Positions 1-5,244 of a DNA stretch of 5,573 bases are shown here, piece after piece (within the stretch, counting starts at the first letter, position 1; each line of letters begins with the position of its first letter). A program made the position numbers and the translations under genes. Under the pieces are notes generated by a model. The model saw nothing but the letters and a program-made list of their open reading frames with translations, was not told where the DNA came from and made no database searches. Origin of the DNA: an uncultured Actinomycetes bacterium (GTDB lineage: Bacteria > Actinomycetota > Actinomycetes > Nanopelagicales > Nanopelagicaceae); assembly GCA_903891755.1 (NCBI GenBank), contig CAITFY010000168.1:1-5573 (forward strand), in the 5' to 3' direction.

Positions 1-870
1 GCAGCTGCTAATCCTGGTTCAAACCACATCTTCCTATTTATCGGTGTTCTCTTCGTCTCAGTCGGCTTGCTCTTCAAAGTTGGAGCAGCTCCCTTCCACT
101 CTTGGACCCCTGATGTTTATCAAGGCGCTCCAACTCCAGTAACTGGATTCATGGCTGCATGTACAAAGGTTGCAGCGTTTGGTGCAATGTTCCGTATCTT
201 TATTGTCGGCTTCGGTGCAATCGCAAATGATTGGCGTCCAATCTTGGTTGCCATTGCTATCGTCACCATGGTCGGTGGAGCAATCGCGGCAATCTCACAG
301 CGCGATGTAAAGCGCACCTTGGCTTACTCCTCCATCACTCACGCCGGTTTCTTGCTCGCTGGAGTTATCTCCCTGAGCAAAGTTGGCCTCACGTCAATGA
401 TGTTCTATCTCGTTGCTTATGGTTTTGCGACTATCGGCGCATTTGGAATTGTGACCTTGGTCCGCGATTCAACTGGTGAGGTCAACGATCTCAATCGTTG
501 GGCGGGCCTAGCGAAGAAATCTCCTGCTGTTGCAAGTGCATTTTCACTTTTCTTACTCAGCTTCGGTGGAATCCCGCTTACCGCAGGTTTCATCGCCAAG
601 TTCTCAATCTTCTCGGCTGCTTATGCCAGTGGAAATATTGCGATTGTCGTAGTCGGTGTAATCTCCAGCGCCATCGCACTCTTCTTCTATCTACGTGTCG
701 TGTTGATCATGTTCTTCAAAGAACCTACGGATGACACAGTCACAGTTGCTGTTCCATCATTTATGGTGGGTTCAGGAATCACAATCTGTTTTGTGATCAC
801 CTTAGTTCTTGGTGTTTATCCAGACCTGCTTTTCAATCTGGCTAACACGATGACAACTCTGGTTCCTTAA
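1..870 (+). CDS. nuoN: NADH-quinone oxidoreductase subunit N (complex I), 5'-truncated
   Basis: This is the C-terminal 289 residues of NuoN, one of the three antiporter-like membrane subunits of proton-pumping NADH dehydrogenase. The reading frame is open from base 1, so the start and roughly the first 200 residues lie outside the window. The segment PDVYQGAPTPVT (fragment residues 37-48) separates NuoN from its paralogues NuoL and NuoM. Conserved channel lysines are visible: K26 in FKVGAAPFH, K56 in CTKVAAF, and K200 in GIPLTAGFIAKF, matching the lysines in TM7, TM8 and TM12 of the E. coli subunit. The SQRDVKRTLAYSSITHAG loop (about 99-116) is also typical. The rest is a series of hydrophobic membrane helices, ending in a short tail after residue 280. 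NuoN is normally the last gene of the nuo operon, and the convergent gene immediately downstream agrees with that. No hairpin with a T-run follows the stop codon. Confidence 0.97.
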   Translation, partial: AAANPGSNHIFLFIGVLFVSVGLLFKVGAAPFHSWTPDVYQGAPTPVTGFMAACTKVAAFGAMFRIFIVGFGAIANDWRPILVAIAIVTMVGGAIAAISQRDVKRTLAYSSITHAGFLLAGVISLSKVGLTSMMFYLVAYGFATIGAFGIVTLVRDSTGEVNDLNRWAGLAKKSPAVASAFSLFLLSFGGIPLTAGFIAKFSIFSAAYASGNIAIVVVGVISSAIALFFYLRVVLIMFFKEPTDDTVTVAVPSFMVGSGITICFVITLVLGVYPDLLFNLANTMTTLVP

Positions 871-1634
871 TCTCCGCTGACTTCGCTAAAGGGATTTGAT
901 TCACCGCGCGCTTCTGGGTGATCATAGAAATCTTGGATGATTGGATATAACAAGTGTGGCTTTACCTTATGCGTTGCATGCGGTGAGCCGGGAATAATTG
1001 CTAAGCGACCATTAGGAAGCGCCTGAAAGAGATCAACTCCGTGGTGAGGAGAAAATGGTTCATTATCTCCATTGACCACCAGCGTTGGGCAGGTGATTGT
1101 TGCCAACTCTTCAAGAGTCATATTCGGTTCAGTTGCCCAGACTTCATAGGCCTTATGGATAATCTGATCGAGGACTTCAGGCGCATCAGGTGAGCGCTCT
1201 GCAAATTCGGCACGGTTCTCATCGGTAATAATTACCTCACCGCCCAGAGTTAATTCAGCATCCCATGTGTAGTTAGTGCCAGTGGCGATAATCGAGAGCA
1301 CAAGCTCTGGTCTAGCTATAGCAACCATGAGAGCGATGATGCCGCCATCACTATGTCCCAAGATATGGGTCGGTTCGCCGATGACATCTTCAATGTAAGC
1401 GATTGCTTCATCGCGCTGAAATTCAAAGTGGTAGAAACCCTCTCGGATTCCGGTGCGGCCATGTCCAGTTCTGTCATATCCGTAGATATGAAAGCGATCT
1501 TCTACTGGGGGCAAAATATGTGGCGTGAAATTTTCCGTCGCGCTCAATCCACCATGCAGCAAGAGCAATGGTGGAGCCTTCTTTGGATACTCAACGCTCC
1601 ACGTAAGATGACCGCGAAGGTTGATGTAGGCCAT
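867..1634 (-). CDS. alpha/beta-fold hydrolase, 255 aa
   Basis: A complete single-domain alpha/beta hydrolase with no signal peptide, so probably cytoplasmic. Visible motifs are the oxyanion-hole HGG (27-29), the strand-turn segment YGYDRTGHGRT (51-61), the nucleophile elbow GHSDG with Ser95, and the catalytic histidine in PGSPHATHK (His219). The acid is expected three residues after Gly189 in NGDNEPF; that residue is Glu192 instead of the usual Asp, with Asp190 as an alternative. A short cap region lies between about 125 and 180. The substrate cannot be told from sequence; esterase, lactonase or C-C hydrolase activity are all possible. The gene starts 3 bases after the ndh stop, with no strong ribosome-binding site (the nearest GGA is 13 bases upstream), so translation is probably coupled to ndh. 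Its stop overlaps the nuoN stop on the other strand in TTAA. Confidence 0.9.
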   Translation of the reverse strand: MAYINLRGHLTWSVEYPKKAPPLLLLHGGLSATENFTPHILPPVEDRFHIYGYDRTGHGRTGIREGFYHFEFQRDEAIAYIEDVIGEPTHILGHSDGGIIALMVAIARPELVLSIIATGTNYTWDAELTLGGEVIITDENRAEFAERSPDAPEVLDQIIHKAYEVWATEPNMTLEELATITCPTLVVNGDNEPFSPHHGVDLFQALPNGRLAIIPGSPHATHKVKPHLLYPIIQDFYDHPEARGESNPFSEVSGD

Positions 1635-1637
1635 GGT

Positions 1638-2861
1638 TTAGAGCGAATCCATGATGTGGCGATTTCCACGATCAAAGGTGAGGTAGTTCCAGCTCCAATC
1701 GGCGATGGTGCCGATGCGATTGCGTCCACCCATGAGATAGAAGAGGTGCAAGAAGAGCCATCCGAACCAAGCGATTGGTCCGCTGATCTTTAACTTCTTA
1801 ACTTGGATGATGGCCTTGTGACGACCGATAGTGGCCATCGAACCCTTGTCCTTATAAATGAATTCCTTAAGAGGCTGACCCTTTGCAACGCGCTTAATCT
1901 GATCAGCAACGAAGCGACCTTGTTGCATCGCAACTGGTGCTACTTGCGGCAAGAAGCGACCGTTTGATCCCTTGGCGCCGGCGCAGTCACCGACCGCCCA
2001 GATATATGGGTAATGCGCAATCTGCATTGTCTGTTCTGTCTTGAGGCGGAAACCCTCGGTAGGAACATTGAGATCATAAATAGCGGGAGAGCTTGTGACT
2101 CCCGCCGCCCAGACCATGACGTGGGCACGCATTGAGGTTCCATCTGCAAAATTAATCTGTCCGGCCTCAAGAGATTTAACGGCCGTCTTGAGCATGAGAT
2201 TTACGCCGAGCTTTTGTAATTCAACTTGGGCTTTATCGGTCAACGATTGATCAAACATTGGAAGTACGCGTGGGCCAGCCTCAACGAGGTAGACATCGAT
2301 ATTTGCTGCGGCTTCTGCCTGATCATTCTTCAATGGACCCTTGATGAGTTCACCGAGAGCACCGGCCATCTCAACGCCAGTTGGGCCGCCACCGACGACA
2401 ACGACCTTAAGGCGAGTGTCATCTTGGAAGCGACAGAGATCTTCGTAGCGACGCATAATTTCAGAGCGGATGATGAGTGATTCGTGAATGGATTTCATTC
2501 CGAGTCCAAATTCATGAACTCCAGGAATTCCAAAGTCGGCAGTCACTGAGCCGAGGGCGATAACGAGATGGTCGAAGGGGATGACCTCGCTGCTATCGAG
2601 CTTGACGGTCTTGTTCTTGTGGTCAACAGAGATCGGGGAGCCCATATGAAAGCGGCCGCCAGCTTTACGGAGCGCTCCACGGATGGGATAGGCGATGTGG
2701 TCAGCGGCAATTCCGGCTGTCGATACCTGATAGAGGAGGGGGAGAAATGTCTGATAGTTGTTACGGTCAACGACGGTGACATCCGCATCATGACCGAGCG
2801 CTTCTGCCGTCGCTAAGCCGCCAAAGCCTCCGCCAAGAATCACCACACGAGGTTTGGACAT
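1638..2861 (-). CDS. ndh: type II NADH:quinone oxidoreductase (NDH-2), FAD-dependent
   Basis: A 407-residue peripheral membrane flavoprotein that passes electrons from NADH to quinone without pumping protons. It has two Rossmann folds. The FAD site is VVILGGGFGG (6-15) with Asp32 at the end of the second strand, followed by the family segment NYQTFLPLLYQVSTAGI (35-51). The NADH site is VVGGGPTGVEMAG (155-167). The second FAD contact is GDC (291-293), followed by the quinone-site region PQVAPVAMQQG (305-315). An aromatic C-terminal helix (about 363-377, AWFGWLFLHLFYL) is the expected membrane anchor, followed by GGRNR. Length is normal. The start at 2861 is preferred over upstream in-frame ATGs at 2879 and 2894, because it has a good Shine-Dalgarno (AAGGTAGG) and the Rossmann strand begins five residues in. 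It heads a two-gene unit with the hydrolase. The general family is certain; a related quinone-linked flavoprotein with another donor cannot be fully excluded. Confidence 0.92.
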   Translation of the reverse strand: MSKPRVVILGGGFGGLATAEALGHDADVTVVDRNNYQTFLPLLYQVSTAGIAADHIAYPIRGALRKAGGRFHMGSPISVDHKNKTVKLDSSEVIPFDHLVIALGSVTADFGIPGVHEFGLGMKSIHESLIIRSEIMRRYEDLCRFQDDTRLKVVVVGGGPTGVEMAGALGELIKGPLKNDQAEAAANIDVYLVEAGPRVLPMFDQSLTDKAQVELQKLGVNLMLKTAVKSLEAGQINFADGTSMRAHVMVWAAGVTSSPAIYDLNVPTEGFRLKTEQTMQIAHYPYIWAVGDCAGAKGSNGRFLPQVAPVAMQQGRFVADQIKRVAKGQPLKEFIYKDKGSMATIGRHKAIIQVKKLKISGPIAWFGWLFLHLFYLMGGRNRIGTIADWSWNYLTFDRGNRHIMDSL

Positions 2862-2864
2862 AGA

Positions 2865-2872
2865 CCTACCTT
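2865..2872 (-). promoter_or_regulatory. ribosome-binding site deciding the ndh start
   Basis: On the minus strand this reads AAGGTAGG. The AAGG lies 7 bases from the ATG at 2861. It lies between the alternative ATG at 2879 and the chosen one, so it supports initiation at 2861 and makes the 6-11 extra residues of the longer readings unlikely. Confidence 0.75.
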
Positions 2873-2914
2873 TTTTCATTACTAGAAATTTCATCTCTCA
2901 GAACCTGTGTGCGC

Positions 2915-2920
2915 AGTCTA
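2915..2920 (-). promoter_or_regulatory. candidate -10 box for the ndh-hydrolase unit
   Basis: On the minus strand the hexamer is TAGACT, matching the actinobacterial TAnnnT -10 pattern. Initiation about 7 bases on would fall near 2908 and give a leader of about 46 bases carrying the ndh Shine-Dalgarno. No convincing -35 is visible: TTGCGC lies upstream, but with only a 15-base spacer. The assignment rests on the pattern and on its position in the only divergent gap, so it is tentative. Confidence 0.35.
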
Positions 2921-2924
2921 CTGT
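2919..2924 (+). promoter_or_regulatory. candidate -10 box for a leaderless SDR-DUF2867 transcript
   Basis: TACTGT fits the TAnnnT pattern and ends 7 bases before the ATG at 2932. Transcription would then begin at or next to the A of the start codon. The absence of any Shine-Dalgarno in the 20 bases before that ATG agrees with a leaderless mRNA. No -35 match is seen at the usual distance. The box shares its first two bases (TA, 2919-2920) with the opposite-strand -10 candidate for ndh. Confidence 0.42.
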
Positions 2925-2931
2925 TAATGAC

Positions 2932-4449
2932 ATGAGCGCAACTCCAGAGTCACGCAGGGTGCTTGTCACAGGGGCCTCCGGGTATGTAGGTAGCCGATTG
3001 GTTACTTCACTTCTCAGCCAAGGAGCGCTAGTTCGAGTTCTGGTTCGAGACCGAGCAAAGATTGTGGGTCAACCTTGGTATGAGAAGGTTGAGGTGGCGG
3101 TTGGAAGTGCTACTGAACTCTCTGAGATCCGAGCCGCGCTTGAAGGAGTTCACACCGCTTTCTATCTATTGCACTCAATCGGTGCTGGTCCAAGGTTTGA
3201 TGAAGTAGAACAAAATATGGCGCTGACCTTCGGGCAGGCAGCAGAAGAGTGCAAGGTTGCACAAATTATTTATCTCGGCGGGATTATGAGCGCCTCCAAA
3301 CATAAGGCAAGTCAGCACATGGCCTCTCGTGCAAATACCGGTACCTGTTTAGCAAAATTTAATGTGCCTGTATTGCAATTGAGAGCAGGAATTATTGTTG
3401 GCTCTGGCTCAGCCTCTTTTGAAATGATCAGGCATATGACCCATCGCCTACCCATCATGATTACGCCAAAGTGGGTTAAGAATCGAACACAACCCATCGC
3501 TATTCGCGATGTCCTTTATTACCTTTCTAAAGCCGCAACATTTTCAGAGCCAAAATCAGGAATATATGACATCGGCGGCCCTGATATTTTTACCTATGCA
3601 AATTTGATTGAAGAGTTTGCTCGTATTGCAAAGTTGAGAAAGCGAATCATTATTAAAGTTCCCTTTCTTTCAGTCTGGTTATCGAGTTTATGGATTGGTT
3701 TTGTAACCCCCGTTCCTGTGGCGCTCGCTCGCCCACTCGTTGGCTCCTTAATAAGTGAATCAATAGTTGATAAAAAGCACTCTGTTTCACTCATAATTCC
3801 ACCTCCCGCCGAGGGATTGCTCACCGTTGATAAGGCATTTGAATTAGCTCTCTCAAAGGTAGAGCACCATGAAGTTGAATCTCGTTGGTCGGATGCCAGC
3901 GCACTCATGCCACCTTGGCAGAAAACACAATCAGATCCTGCTTGGGCAGGTGAGGCTGAATATCATGATGAACAAGTTGTGTATACATCTGCCTCCCGTA
4001 CTGCTCTATGGCAGAGCATTGAGGAGATCGGCGGACCGCGAGGTTGGTACGGGGCTGATGTCTTGTGGTGGTTGCGTGGAGCTCTTGATCGCTTAATGGG
4101 CGGGGTAGGACTTCGCCGCGGCAGACGAGATCCGAATTTCTTGCGACAAGGAGAGAGTCTTGATTTCTGGCGGGTGGAGAGCTTGCGTGCCAATCACGAG
4201 CTCACCTTGTATGCCGAGATGATCTTGCCTGGAAAAGCCTGGTTGCAATTCACAGTTGATGAAGTAGAGCATGAGGGCAAGACGGTACGGCGCTTAAATC
4301 AACGGGCAAGTTTTCAACCCAAGGGTTTCGGTGGACATCTCTATTGGGGATTGGTGCTGCCCTTCCATCGTCTGATATTTCCAACTATGGCAAGAAATAT
4401 TTTGAAAGAGGCGATGCGGAAAGATGCGCTGCCTCCCAACACGAATTAA
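2932..4449 (+). CDS. SDR-like NAD(P)-binding protein with C-terminal DUF2867 domain, 505 aa
   Basis: A two-domain protein. The N-terminal half is an extended/atypical SDR of the NmrA-like sort: strand VLVTGASGYVGSRL with glycines 14, 17 and 20 forming GxxGxxG, then VLVRD (36-40), IIYLGGI (112-118), LRAGIIVGSGSASFE (150-164), PIAIRDV (188-194) and GGPDIFTY (215-222). The classical YxxxK catalytic pair is absent; SQHMASR (127-133) stands at that place, so redox chemistry is not assured. A hydrophobic stretch (about 243-275) could sit against a membrane. From about residue 345 follows DUF2867, with IGGPRGWYGADVLWWLRG (366-383), GGVGLRRGRRD (390-400), LDFWRVE (410-416), AEMILPGKAWL (428-438) and YWGLVLPFH (471-479). 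The substrate is unknown. The start at 2932 places the Rossmann strand at residue 9; an in-frame ATG at 2854 lies inside ndh and is rejected. It is divergent from ndh, with its own likely promoter. Confidence 0.9.
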   Translation: MSATPESRRVLVTGASGYVGSRLVTSLLSQGALVRVLVRDRAKIVGQPWYEKVEVAVGSATELSEIRAALEGVHTAFYLLHSIGAGPRFDEVEQNMALTFGQAAEECKVAQIIYLGGIMSASKHKASQHMASRANTGTCLAKFNVPVLQLRAGIIVGSGSASFEMIRHMTHRLPIMITPKWVKNRTQPIAIRDVLYYLSKAATFSEPKSGIYDIGGPDIFTYANLIEEFARIAKLRKRIIIKVPFLSVWLSSLWIGFVTPVPVALARPLVGSLISESIVDKKHSVSLIIPPPAEGLLTVDKAFELALSKVEHHEVESRWSDASALMPPWQKTQSDPAWAGEAEYHDEQVVYTSASRTALWQSIEEIGGPRGWYGADVLWWLRGALDRLMGGVGLRRGRRDPNFLRQGESLDFWRVESLRANHELTLYAEMILPGKAWLQFTVDEVEHEGKTVRRLNQRASFQPKGFGGHLYWGLVLPFHRLIFPTMARNILKEAMRKDALPPNTN

Positions 4450-4466
4450 CTCAGAGTGGGAATAGC

Positions 4467-4495
4467 CTGAAAAAGTCAGAGCAGCCATTTAGTAT
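4467..4495 (+). promoter_or_regulatory. candidate promoter giving a leaderless DUF3263 mRNA
   Basis: A -35-like CTGAAA (4467-4472) and a -10 TAGTAT (4490-4495) are separated by 17 bases. The -10 ends 6 bases before the ATG at 4502, so initiation is predicted at or within a base of that ATG. There is no Shine-Dalgarno upstream. An in-frame TAG at 4490-4492 is part of the -10 itself, so the protein cannot start further upstream. Confidence 0.52.
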
Positions 4496-4539
4496 CAGAG
4501 CATGGAATCCCAGAGCAGCGCCGCGAGCCTTCAGAGCAG
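4476..4539 (+). repeat. four CAGAGCA direct repeats across the DUF3263 promoter and start
   Basis: CAGAGCA occurs at 4477, 4496, 4511 and 4532. The wider form TCAGAGCAG is exact at 4476-4484 and 4531-4539, and one base off at 4495 and 4510. Spacings are 19, 15 and 21 bases. The copies flank the -10 box, span the start codon and continue into codons for a Ser/Gln-rich N-terminus. They may be regulator-binding sites or simply low-complexity sequence. Confidence 0.5.
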
Positions 4540-4789
4540 TACAGAGAGCGGCCTGACCGAGTTAGAACTTCGAATCCTGGATTTTGAGAAGCAGTGGTGG
4601 CGTTACGCCGGGGCTAAGGAGTCCTCCATTAAGGAGCTCTTTGACCTCACCCCACCTGCCTATTACCAACTGCTCAACAACCTGATCGACCGCGAGGCCG
4701 CCCTTCTGAGCCAGCCAATGCTGGTCAAGCGCCTGCGCCGCCTACGTGAGGCTCGTACTGAGGCTCGTTCAGCCGGCTTTCGCCTCTAA
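4502..4789 (+). CDS. DUF3263 family protein, 95 aa
   Basis: A small soluble protein of the actinobacterial DUF3263 family, whose function is not established. The first 17 residues are a variable Ser/Gln/Glu-rich tail. The conserved domain runs from about 18 to 90, with LRILDFEKQWWRYAGAKE (23-40), an SSIKELFDLTPPAYYQLLN helix-turn-helix-like stretch (41-59), LIDREAALL (61-69) and a basic end MLVKRLRRLREARTEAR (73-89). The alternating helices and the arginine-rich C-terminus make nucleic-acid binding plausible, but this is inference. From memory, the M. tuberculosis member Rv0430 sits beside a LytR_C-domain gene (Rv0431); here the gene sits beside groES instead. Part of the gene is much richer in GC than its neighbours (42 of 60 bases in 4681-4740). 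The ATG at 4502 is the only reasonable start, because an in-frame stop lies at 4490. Confidence 0.9.
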   Translation: MESQSSAASLQSSTESGLTELELRILDFEKQWWRYAGAKESSIKELFDLTPPAYYQLLNNLIDREAALLSQPMLVKRLRRLREARTEARSAGFRL

Positions 4790-4823
4790 GCACCCAGTTC
4801 ACCCCCTAAAAGCCTCCACTCGG

Positions 4824-4853
4824 TTGGCAGCCCATAAGGCCTTTCGCTAGAGT
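4824..4853 (+). promoter_or_regulatory. candidate groESL promoter
   Basis: TTGGCA (4824-4829) and TAGAGT (4848-4853) are separated by 18 bases and fit housekeeping-sigma -35 and -10 elements. Transcription would begin near 4860, inside the left arm of the CIRCE-like element, leaving a leader of about 85 bases before groES. An operator placed at the transcription start is the usual layout for HrcA-repressed genes. The spacer contains the palindrome AAGGCCTT (4836-4843), of unknown meaning. Confidence 0.55.
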
Positions 4854-4857
4854 TTGG

Positions 4858-4884
4858 TTAGCACTCTCGCCCCGACTCTGCTAA
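4858..4884. promoter_or_regulatory. CIRCE-like operator (HrcA-binding site), right arm degenerate
   Basis: The left arm TTAGCACTC (4858-4866) matches the CIRCE consensus exactly. After the standard 9-base spacer, the right arm is CTCTGCTAA (4876-4884) where GAGTGCTAA is expected: the outer six bases match and the inner three do not. CIRCE is the operator for HrcA, which represses chaperonin genes until heat or misfolded protein occupies GroEL. Its place between the promoter candidate and groES supports the call. The three mismatches may weaken repression. Confidence 0.77.
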
Positions 4885-4934
4885 TTGGCAGCGTGGCGCG
4901 CGAGAAGTGGAAATCCAAAAGCGCTGAATAAAAA

Positions 4935-4939
4935 GGGAG
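4935..4939 (+). promoter_or_regulatory. groES ribosome-binding site
   Basis: GGGAG follows a run of A's and lies 6 bases before the ATG at 4946. It is the clearest plus-strand Shine-Dalgarno in the window and fits a highly translated chaperonin gene. Confidence 0.75.
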
Positions 4940-4945
4940 CACATC

Positions 4946-5239
4946 ATGGCCGTTGCCATTAAGCCACTTGAAGATCGCATCGTTGTAAAGGCCCTAGAGG
5001 CTGAGCAGACCACCGCATCTGGTTTAGTTATTCCAGATACCGCCAAAGAGAAGCCACAGGAAGGCACAGTTGTTGCTGTTGGCCCAGGTCGCTTCGACAA
5101 TGGCGTCCGCATCCCAATCGATGTAAAAGTTGGAGACGTTGTTCTTTACAGCAAGTACGGCGGAACAGAAGTTAAGTACAGCAATGAGGAGTTCCTCGTT
5201 CTCTCTGCCCGCGATGTATTAGCAATCATTGAGAAGTAA
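4946..5239 (+). CDS. groES: co-chaperonin GroES (Hsp10), 97 aa
   Basis: GroES forms the seven-subunit lid that caps the GroEL ring during ATP-driven protein folding in the cytoplasm. The match is full length: IKPLEDRIVVK (5-15), the GroEL-binding mobile loop about 18-37 with the hydrophobic contact LVI (27-29) in TTASGLVIPDTAKEKPQEG, the strand GTVVAVGPGR (40-49), then GDVVLYSKYGGTEVKY and a LSARDVLAI end. The roof-loop segment after GPGRFDNG is a few residues shorter than in the mycobacterial protein. The start has a strong ribosome-binding site. It is the first gene of the groES-groEL operon, with groEL 5 bases downstream, and it lies behind a CIRCE-like operator, so heat induction through HrcA is likely. 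Confidence 0.98.
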   Translation: MAVAIKPLEDRIVVKALEAEQTTASGLVIPDTAKEKPQEGTVVAVGPGRFDNGVRIPIDVKVGDVVLYSKYGGTEVKYSNEEFLVLSARDVLAIIEK

Positions 5240-5244
5240 GCATC

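Noticed and set aside
1353..1793. 146-residue plus-strand open frame antisense to the hydrolase-ndh junction
   Set aside because: It runs across two well-supported minus-strand genes, has no recognisable domain and no ribosome-binding site, and is best explained as the antisense shadow of their codons.
2854..2931. N-terminal extension of the SDR-DUF2867 protein to the ATG at 2854
   Set aside because: That ATG lies within the ndh coding region, lacks a ribosome-binding site, and would add 26 residues before a normal Rossmann start. The -10 candidate at 2919 favours 2932.
4467..4479. Possible terminator hairpin CTGA-AAAAG-TCAG after the SDR-DUF2867 gene
   Set aside because: The stem is only four pairs and no T-run follows. 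The same bases fit the -35 region of the next gene better.
4344..4556. 70-residue plus-strand frame bridging the end of the SDR-DUF2867 gene and the start of DUF3263
   Set aside because: It overlaps both genes in another frame and resembles no family.
4885..4913. Second TTGGCA downstream of CIRCE as a groES -35 element
   Set aside because: No TAnnnT-like -10 is present 16-18 bases on (TGGAAA is found). The upstream TTGGCA/TAGAGT pair is better and positions CIRCE at the transcript start.
4790..4945. HspR (HAIR-type) operator or a small RNA in the groES upstream region
   Set aside because: No CTTGAGT-N7-ACTCAAG-like repeat is present, and apart from the promoter, CIRCE and ribosome-binding site I see no stable hairpin or terminator.
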